Positions 1 to 4,406 of a stretch of DNA of 5,940 nt are shown here, piece after piece. The stretch comes from an uncultured cyanobacterium. GTDB taxonomy: Bacteria > Cyanobacteriota > Cyanobacteriia > Pseudanabaenales > Pseudanabaenaceae. The first letter of the stretch is position 1, and each line of letters begins with the position of its first letter. A program made the position numbers and the translations under genes. The notes under the pieces are model-generated. The model searched no databases. It had not been told where the DNA came from and saw nothing but the letters and a program-made list of their open reading frames with translations. The stretch lies in assembly GCA_903819605.1 (NCBI GenBank), contig CAIJEA010000332.1, positions 1 to 5,940 of the forward strand, in the 5' to 3' direction.

Positions 1-13
1 CGAGCCAAAAAAA

Positions 14-26
14 TACTAAATTAGTA
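14..26. promoter_or_regulatory. Small dyad TACTAA-A-TTAGTA before the adaptor gene
   Basis: Perfect six-base arms around a single A end 12 bases before the adaptor ATG. Its place in the leader of the operon would suit a repressor or other regulator site. It is AT-rich and short, and the sequence further upstream is missing, so chance cannot be excluded. Confidence 0.25.
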
Positions 27-38
27 ACCTATAGCTCT

Positions 39-1379
39 ATGCAAAAATTAGAAGTATTACCTCAAACTGCGACCTTAAAACATAAGGAGACTATTAAGCC
101 AAAGTCAAAAGTAAAGCCTTGGCTACTTGGATTACTCATATTTATTCCCATGATGGGAGTTGGTTATTTTGCATATAACCAACTAGTGGTAGTTCCTCAA
201 CAGCAAGCGAAAAGTAAAATTCAAACAGCGCCAGTTGTGCGGAGTACTCTTACGATCGTGGTTTCTGCGAATGGAACCGTGCAACCCGAACAATCGGTAA
301 ATGTGAGTCCTCAAGCATCGGGAATTTTGAAACAACTGCTGGTCAAAGAAGGTGACTCTGTAAAAGAGGGGCAGATCCTTGCCTATATGGATGACTCCAA
401 TCTTCAGGGACAGTTAAGACAGGCTCAAGGGAATCTTGCCGTAGCAGAGTCAAATCTGCAAAAGATGCTTGGGGGTACTCGTTTAGAAACAGTTGCTCAG
501 GCTGCCGCCAAAGTGCAGAACTCTCAAGTTGCCCTTCGTCAAGCTCAAATTGATTTGCAGCGCAATCAGTCATTAAATCAGGAGGGCGCTATTTCCAAAC
601 AAGCTTTCGACGTGGTTCGGACGACTCGCGATCTCGCTCAAGCACAGCTCAAACAGGATCAAGATGCTCTGGCGCTTGCCCAAGCAGGATCTCAGCAAGA
701 AGATATTGATTCAGCTCGTGCTCAAGTGATGTCGGCTCAAGGGGCGTTGCAAACTATCCAAGAAAATCTTAACGATATGACGATTCGCGCTCCCTTTAGT
801 GGAACTGTTGCACGTAAATTTGCCGATCCAGGGGCATTTGTAACACCTACTACGGCAGGAAGTGCGGTTAGTTCTGCTTCATCATCTTCCATTTTGGCTC
901 TCGCATCCACAAACCAGATCGTCGCCCAAGTTTCAGAAGCAAACATTGCCCAAATTCGTCTAGCTCTACCTGCGACTATTTTGGTAGATGCCTATTCGGG
1001 AAAAACCTTTACGGGGGAGGTGACGGAAATTCTCACTCAGGCAGATGTCGTGCAGAATGTGACGACCTTTGAAGTAAAGACATCGGTGTCCGATCCCGAT
1101 AATCTACTGCGAGCGGGAATGAATGTAAATGTGGAGTTCAAAGCGGGAGAGTTGACAAATGTACTGGTAGTTCCAACAGGAGCGATCGTGCAACAAAATA
1201 ATGTTCAGGGTGTGTTTGTAGCGAAGGACAATGGCAGTTCAGTCTTTACACCTATTACAGTTGGGACAACAGTAAATGATAAAACCGAAGTAAAGTCTGG
1301 TTTAAGAGGAAATGAGAAGGTTTTACTCAGTTTCCCCCCCGGAACTCGTAAGGTTTCAGCGCCTACTGGCAGACCTTAA
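39..1379 (+). CDS. MacA/HlyD-family periplasmic adaptor (membrane fusion protein)
   Basis: This 446-residue protein is the adaptor of a tripartite ABC efflux/export pump, joining the inner-membrane permease to an outer-membrane channel. Seen in the sequence: a basic cytoplasmic N-terminus (residues 1-27); one membrane anchor (about 28-49); the first half of a lipoyl/barrel-sandwich domain (about 82-118, with GILKQLLVKEGDSVKEGQ); a long Gln/Ala-rich alpha-helical hairpin (about 120-246); the second lipoyl half (about 247-268, TIRAPFSGTV); a Ser/Thr-rich loop (270-285); then beta-barrel and membrane-proximal domains to the end. The hairpin tip carries R175, L179 and S186 in R-x3-L-x6-S spacing, the RLS motif known from AcrA/MacA for TolC contact. 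The start is chosen because the basic tail and anchor follow it directly; no clear ribosome binding site precedes it. It is the first gene of the operon, 17 bases before the permease. The substrate cannot be told. Family assignment is very secure; assignment to MacA rather than YknX or another HlyD branch is inferred from the permease type. Confidence 0.95.
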   Translation: MQKLEVLPQTATLKHKETIKPKSKVKPWLLGLLIFIPMMGVGYFAYNQLVVVPQQQAKSKIQTAPVVRSTLTIVVSANGTVQPEQSVNVSPQASGILKQLLVKEGDSVKEGQILAYMDDSNLQGQLRQAQGNLAVAESNLQKMLGGTRLETVAQAAAKVQNSQVALRQAQIDLQRNQSLNQEGAISKQAFDVVRTTRDLAQAQLKQDQDALALAQAGSQQEDIDSARAQVMSAQGALQTIQENLNDMTIRAPFSGTVARKFADPGAFVTPTTAGSAVSSASSSSILALASTNQIVAQVSEANIAQIRLALPATILVDAYSGKTFTGEVTEILTQADVVQNVTTFEVKTSVSDPDNLLRAGMNVNVEFKAGELTNVLVVPTGAIVQQNNVQGVFVAKDNGSSVFTPITVGTTVNDKTEVKSGLRGNEKVLLSFPPGTRKVSAPTGRP

Positions 1380-1396
1380 GGAATCTTTATTTTTCT

Positions 1397-2692
1397 ATGA
1401 AAAAACTTGCTAATTCGCCGCCAACCAGTCGATCGCGTAGCTTAAGAAAGCGTAGGCTCTCTCTAAGTGAAGTTCTGATTATGTCTGCTGAAACTCTGTG
1501 GAGCAATAAATTACGAACATTATTAACTATGTTGGGTGTAATTATTGGCATCTCCTCGGTGATTACGATTACCTCCGTGGGACAGGGTGTAGAAAAGTCA
1601 ACCCAGTTACAAATTGAAGCTTTGGGAACAAATGTAATGCTAGTATCGGCGGGAGCTGCTAGGACGGGTGGTATCAATCTAGGAGCAGGCTCGGCAAGTA
1701 CTTTGACTTGGGAAGATGCTAAGGCGATCGCAAAGCAAGTTCCAGCAGCTCAATCGGTCTCAGCATTCTTACAACGTGGCTCAATTCAAGCTGTCAGAGG
1801 TAATACAAATATTGCCACTACCCTTTTAGGTACGGATTTGTTCTACTCAGTTATGAAAAATATCCAACCCCAACTAGGACTTTTTTTTAACCAAGGAGAC
1901 TTGGATACTGGTAAACCTGTAGCTTTTCTCGGCTCTAAAGTACGTGATGAATTGTTTAGTCCAAACGAGACTTCAATAGGAGCCGAATTGCGGATTCGGG
2001 GCAAACGCTATATCGTGGTCGGGGTAGCAGAATCGAAGGGAACGGCGGGTGGACAGGATCTGGACGATGTAATTTATATTCCACTGACTAATATGTCTGG
2101 TCAAGTTGTGGGCAATAACGCCGTGGAGGGTGTAGCGATTAATGGATTCTGGTTGCAAGCTAGCGATGCCGATCAGTTAGACTCCGCCCAATTTCAGGTG
2201 ACAAATATTCTGCGTCTGCGGCATGGCATTCATCCGTCAGCTCCCGATGATTTTCGGATTACCAATCAAGTTGACATCATTAACACCTTTACCAATGTGA
2301 TGAGTTCATTTACCTTAATGGTAGGTGCGATTGCGGGCATTTCCCTAGTGGTTGGTGGGATTGGAATTGCCAACATCATGCTGGTTTCGGTTATGGAAAG
2401 AACGAGAGAAATCGGTATTCGCAAAGCGGTAGGAGCGACTAGCACAGATATTTTGAGCCAGTTTTTGACCGAAGCCGTTGTTTTATCAATGATCGGTGGT
2501 GCAATTGGTGTGGTATTAGGAGTTGGGTTTTCTTTTGCAGCAGCAACCTTATTCAAATATCCATTTATTGTGCCGTTGTGGTCTATTGGGGCAGGATTTG
2601 GTTCTTCGTTCATTGTTGGCATTCTGGCAGGGGGAATTCCTGCCCGTAACGCTGCCAAGTTAGACCCGATCGCCGCTTTGCACAGTGAATAA
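1397..2692 (+). CDS. MacB-type ABC transporter permease (FtsX/MacB_PCD family)
   Basis: This 431-residue inner-membrane permease works with the adaptor and ATPase on either side of it. Seen: an Arg/Ser-rich cytoplasmic N-terminus (residues 11-22), an amphipathic entry segment (about 24-40), TM1 (about 41-62, with the family-typical KLRTLLTMLGVIIG), a large periplasmic MacB_PCD domain (about 63-302), then TM2 (about 303-329), the cytoplasmic coupling segment ERTREIGIRKAVGA (334-347), TM3 (about 356-386) and TM4 (about 393-413), ending in the typical PARNAAKLDPIAAL. This is the usual four-TM layout, but without the N-terminal ATPase fused in E. coli MacB; here the ATPase is the next gene, as in YknYZ. 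MacB-fold permeases are known mechanotransmitters that drive substrates from the periplasm outward. The start at 1397 keeps the conserved segment before TM1, which a start at M29 would cut; an AAGGA overlaps the previous stop (1378-1382) but lies 14 bases upstream, rather far. DevC of heterocyst glycolipid export is an alternative relative, but the motifs fit MacB/YknZ better. Confidence 0.95.
   Translation: MKKLANSPPTSRSRSLRKRRLSLSEVLIMSAETLWSNKLRTLLTMLGVIIGISSVITITSVGQGVEKSTQLQIEALGTNVMLVSAGAARTGGINLGAGSASTLTWEDAKAIAKQVPAAQSVSAFLQRGSIQAVRGNTNIATTLLGTDLFYSVMKNIQPQLGLFFNQGDLDTGKPVAFLGSKVRDELFSPNETSIGAELRIRGKRYIVVGVAESKGTAGGQDLDDVIYIPLTNMSGQVVGNNAVEGVAINGFWLQASDADQLDSAQFQVTNILRLRHGIHPSAPDDFRITNQVDIINTFTNVMSSFTLMVGAIAGISLVVGGIGIANIMLVSVMERTREIGIRKAVGATSTDILSQFLTEAVVLSMIGGAIGVVLGVGFSFAAATLFKYPFIVPLWSIGAGFGSSFIVGILAGGIPARNAAKLDPIAALHSE
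1724..1731. repeat. HIP1 octamer GCGATCGC (one of five)
   Basis: Perfect copies are at 1724-1731, 3149-3156, 3205-3212, 4771-4778 and 5602-5609, all inside coding regions. Highly over-represented HIP1 is a known trait of many cyanobacterial genomes and is the main basis for the organism call. Several seven-of-eight variants are also present (for example around 2667, 2834 and 5457). Confidence 0.95.
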
Positions 2693-2725
2693 AGTGAAGC
2701 GAGGTGCTTTGCACCTTGCTTCACT
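2693..2725. repeat. GC-rich hairpin between permease and ATPase genes
   Basis: The left arm, AGTGAAGC (2693-2700) plus AGGTGC (2702-2707), pairs with GCACCT (2711-2716) plus GCTTCACT (2718-2725). One G/T position (2701/2717) can wobble in RNA, giving a 15-pair stem with a TTT loop. It begins on the base after the permease stop codon and ends 20 bases before the ATPase ATG. There is no T-run after it, so it is not a classic intrinsic terminator. It may stabilise or process the operon mRNA, or it may be a dispersed palindromic repeat; its GGTGC-loop-GCACC core recurs at 3449-3461. Confidence 0.9.
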
Positions 2726-2735
2726 GCTTAATAAC

Positions 2736-2740
2736 GAGAA
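2736..2740 (+). promoter_or_regulatory. Weak ribosome binding site deciding the ATPase start
   Basis: GAGAA lies five bases before the ATG at 2746. It supports that ATG over the in-frame GTG at 2704, which is inside the left arm of the 2693-2725 hairpin and would add a Cys/Leu-containing leader (MLCTLLHCL) not expected in this family. Confidence 0.5.
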
Positions 2741-2745
2741 TAACT

Positions 2746-3447
2746 ATGACAACCATGATCTCGATAGAGGGACTGACAAAAACCTATCACTTAGGTGAAA
2801 TGGATGTCCCCGTTCTCAAGGAAATAGATTTAACGATCGCCGATGGTGAATATGTTGCCATTATGGGTGCTTCAGGTTCAGGAAAATCAACCTTGATGAA
2901 TATTATTGGCTGTCTAGATCGTCCTACCAGTGGTCTATATACCTTAGATGGCAGAGATCTGACCACGATGGATGATGATGAACTGGCGGATATTCGCAAT
3001 CAATATATTGGTTTTGTGTTTCAACAATTCAATCTCTTGCCAAAGTTGACAGCGCTCGAAAATGTGATGTTGCCAATGATATATGCAGAAGTATCGCGCT
3101 CGGAACGAGTAAAATCGGCGACTGAAGCACTAGAGAGGATTGGGCTGGGCGATCGCTTAACCAATCGTCCTAGCCAACTATCAGGAGGACAACAACAACG
3201 TGTGGCGATCGCAAGGGCGTTAGTGAATCATCCTGCTCTAGTCTTAGCCGATGAACCAACAGGAGCGTTAGATTCTAAGACTTCGCACGAAATTATGAAT
3301 TTGCTAACGGAACTAAATCAACAGGGAACGACGATTGCGCTTGTTACCCATGATGCATCAGTTGCAGCACAGACCAAGCGAATTATTAATATGCAGGATG
3401 GTGTAATTGTAGAGACTGTGAAAAGCTCACATAAAGAAAGAGAGTAG
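2746..3447 (+). CDS. ABC transporter ATP-binding protein (MacB/YknY/LolD type)
   Basis: This is the cytoplasmic ATPase that powers the pump, 233 residues from the ATG at 2746, the normal length for a LolD/YknY-type subunit. All catalytic elements are seen: Walker A GASGSGKS (41-48), Q-loop glutamine in FVFQQFNLLP (Q93), signature LSGGQ (145-149), Walker B LVLADE (165-170, catalytic E170), D-loop ALDS (174-177) and switch histidine H202 in THD. It should therefore be active. Its position after the permease, in the same direction and with a 53-base gap filled mostly by a hairpin, makes it the third gene of the operon. An in-frame GTG at 2704 could lengthen it by 14 residues, but it lies in the hairpin and the leader looks unnatural; a second ATG at 2755 is also possible. 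The last four codons and the stop (TAG, 3445-3447) overlap the left arm of a palindromic repeat, so the tail KSSHKERE may have been shaped by that element. Confidence 0.96.
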   Translation: MTTMISIEGLTKTYHLGEMDVPVLKEIDLTIADGEYVAIMGASGSGKSTLMNIIGCLDRPTSGLYTLDGRDLTTMDDDELADIRNQYIGFVFQQFNLLPKLTALENVMLPMIYAEVSRSERVKSATEALERIGLGDRLTNRPSQLSGGQQQRVAIARALVNHPALVLADEPTGALDSKTSHEIMNLLTELNQQGTTIALVTHDASVAAQTKRIINMQDGVIVETVKSSHKERE

Positions 3448-3471
3448 CGGTGCGAAGCACCGCTACTCTCT
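3439..3471. repeat. Perfect 15-bp hairpin overlapping the ATPase stop codon
   Basis: The arms at 3439-3453 and 3457-3471 are exact reverse complements around a GAA loop; the core reads GCGGTGC-GAA-GCACCGC. The TAG stop of the ATPase lies within the left arm. It could end the transporter transcript or protect its 3' end, although no T-run follows (next bases are AGTTCAATTA). The core resembles the hairpin at 2693-2725, so both may belong to one dispersed palindromic family. Confidence 0.92.
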
Positions 3472-3477
3472 AGTTCA

Positions 3478-3497
3478 ATTACGTTTTAAGTCGTAAT
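3478..3497. repeat. Short inverted repeat ATTACG / CGTAAT
   Basis: Six-base arms (3478-3483 and 3492-3497) enclose an eight-base AT-rich loop. It sits just after the larger hairpin, in the gap between the ATPase gene and the DUF4360 gene. Six pairs is little, so this may be chance; no function is claimed. Confidence 0.25.
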
Positions 3498-3524
3498 CAA
3501 TCAATTCACTCAACAAACCAAGCA

Positions 3525-3536
3525 TTGACCTGTCAA
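3525..3536. promoter_or_regulatory. Possible operator or -35 element, TTGAC-CT-GTCAA
   Basis: A perfect five-base dyad with a two-base centre lies 67 bases before the start of the DUF4360 gene. TTGACC also resembles a -35 box, but 17 bases downstream there is no good -10 (GAACCA at 3548-3553). It could be a regulator binding site in the promoter region of the secreted protein gene; the evidence is the dyad and its position only. Confidence 0.25.
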
Positions 3537-3591
3537 AGTAACTACAGGAACCACTTCTCAATTGTTTTGAAATGAACAAGAGAAAATAGAT

Positions 3592-3596
3592 AGGGA
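3592..3596 (+). promoter_or_regulatory. Ribosome binding site of the DUF4360 gene
   Basis: AGGGA lies seven bases before the ATG at 3604, at good spacing. Together with the signal peptide that starts at this ATG, it fixes the start. Confidence 0.6.
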
Positions 3597-3603
3597 TTTA
3601 CAG

Positions 3604-4182
3604 ATGAAAAAATTGTTAAAAGCTTTTATGATTGGGATTGCTTTGTTAGCTGGAACTGCCAGTCAAGCAGTAGCCCAGAATATAGTCACAATCAAGGGGG
3701 CAGGCTATGGTGGAAGTGGATGTCCAAATAATTCGGCAAGTGTCACTGTTAGCCCTGACGGTCAAGTATTGACGATATTGTTCGATAAATATTCTGCGGA
3801 TGCTCAGAATGCAGCTACTCGAAGATTAAGTTGCAATCTGAGCATTCCGATTTTTGTACCTAATGGTTTCCAGATTTCTCTTTACGATGCTGATTATCGC
3901 GGTTATGTTGCTCCACAAACAAGTGGAACACTACGCTCTGAGTATTTCTTTGCGGGCGGTCGTGGTCCGGTCTTTCAAGAAACATTCTACGGCGAGACTT
4001 CCTATGACAAGACAGATAGTTTAGCAACTGTAGCTAATGTTTGGTCAGCTTGTGGAGCTAGTGTTAATATGCGAGTGAATACTTCTATGGTCGCGAATGG
4101 CTTAGGAGTAGCCACCGTTGACTCTTTTGACCTCACTCACCGAGGCATGATCTATCACATCAAATATCGTACTTGTCGGTAA
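3604..4182 (+). CDS. Secreted DUF4360-family protein
   Basis: This is a 192-residue exported protein of unknown function. Residues 1-24 form a textbook Sec signal peptide: basic MKK, hydrophobic core FMIGIALLAGTA, and an AVA site with likely cleavage before Q25; there is no lipobox cysteine. The mature part (about 168 residues) matches my memory of the DUF4360 pattern: GAGYGGSGCP near the start, SVTVSPDGQVLTILFDKYSA, RLSCNLSIPIFVPNGFQISLYDADYRGYV, a later AYFFAG-like segment (YFFAGG, 114-119), and a final C near the end. Cysteines are C40, C77, C150 and C191, enough for two disulfides in the periplasm or outside. DUF4360 occurs in cyanobacteria and in fungi as small secreted proteins of unknown role. 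It lies 156 bases after the pump operon, behind a strong hairpin, and has its own ribosome binding site, so it is probably transcribed separately. A role as pump substrate is speculation. The family call is from motif memory, not a search. Confidence 0.9.
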   Translation: MKKLLKAFMIGIALLAGTASQAVAQNIVTIKGAGYGGSGCPNNSASVTVSPDGQVLTILFDKYSADAQNAATRRLSCNLSIPIFVPNGFQISLYDADYRGYVAPQTSGTLRSEYFFAGGRGPVFQETFYGETSYDKTDSLATVANVWSACGASVNMRVNTSMVANGLGVATVDSFDLTHRGMIYHIKYRTCR

Positions 4183-4206
4183 TTTGTAAGTGGAACGCTG
4201 AGATTT

Positions 4207-4305
4207 GGGCTTGGAGACCAAGCCCCTACCATTATAAATATGTAGGGATTTGGTCTCCAAGCCTCTACCTATACAAACATGTAGGGATTTGGTCTCCAAA
4301 TCCTC
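4207..4305. repeat. Three-unit array of small palindromes, 39-base period
   Basis: Three palindromic units centred at 4216, 4255 and 4294 are spaced exactly 39 bases apart. Unit 1 is GGGCTTGG-AGA-CCAAGCCC (4207-4225, perfect 8-bp arms). Unit 2 is GGATTTGG-TCT-CCAAGCCT (4246-4264, imperfect arms). Unit 3 is GGATTTGG-TCT-CCAAATCC (4285-4303, perfect 8-bp arms). Units 2 and 3 share TGTAGGGATTTGGTCTCCAA (4241-4260 and 4280-4299). Units 1 and 2 share the right flank (C/T)CTACC. AT-rich 14-base spacers of similar composition separate the units (for example CCATTATAAATATG). The loop of unit 1 is the reverse complement of the others. The whole lies in the gap between the DUF4360 gene and the flavoprotein gene. 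Function is unknown; it looks like a dispersed intergenic repeat of cyanobacterial type. Confidence 0.9.
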
Positions 4306-4335
4306 TTTATTAAAATGACATGGCAACATTATGAC

Positions 4336-4356
4336 GTGCGTGGCTTTGCCACGCAC
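4336..4356. repeat. GC-rich hairpin GTGCGTGGC-TTT-GCCACGCAC
   Basis: Perfect nine-base arms (4336-4344 and 4348-4356) flank a TTT loop, 50 bases before the flavoprotein start. No T-run follows. It could mark the end of the upstream transcript or be another dispersed palindrome, with the same trinucleotide-loop design as the hairpins at 2693-2725 and 3439-3471. The rest of the 4183-4406 gap is AT-rich with nothing else I can support. Confidence 0.85.
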
Positions 4357-4406
4357 TACTCATTTGGAAGTAACTAAAAATCTTATAGAACCATACGATC
4401 TACATT

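Noticed and set aside
1881..1888. Run of eight T in the permease gene as a possible frameshift or slippage site.
   Set aside because: The frame is intact across it and encodes the expected LFF of the family's G-x-FF segment; the run alone is no evidence of programmed slippage.
2266..2724. Reverse-strand frame of 152 codons opposite the permease 3' end.
   Set aside because: It is antisense to conserved transmembrane coding sequence; its Pro/Thr/Ile-rich composition is what the reverse of hydrophobic codons gives.
39..3447. devBCA-type heterocyst glycolipid exporter, suggested by the adaptor-permease-ATPase gene order.
   Set aside because: The permease has the MacB_PCD layout and ERTREIGIRKAVGA / PARNAAKLDPIAAL motifs of MacB/YknZ rather than DevC; gene order alone is not enough to assign dev symbols.
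3439..3480. Intrinsic terminator after the transporter operon.
   Set aside because: The stem is strong, but there is no T-run after it, so I annotate it as a hairpin repeat rather than a terminator.
4102..4356. Reverse-strand frame of 84 codons with repeated LETKSLH / GRGL segments.
   Set aside because: It is produced by the 39-base palindrome array, whose period is a multiple of three (13 residues per unit), plus the antisense of the DUF4360 3' end. It looks like a repeat translation, not a gene.
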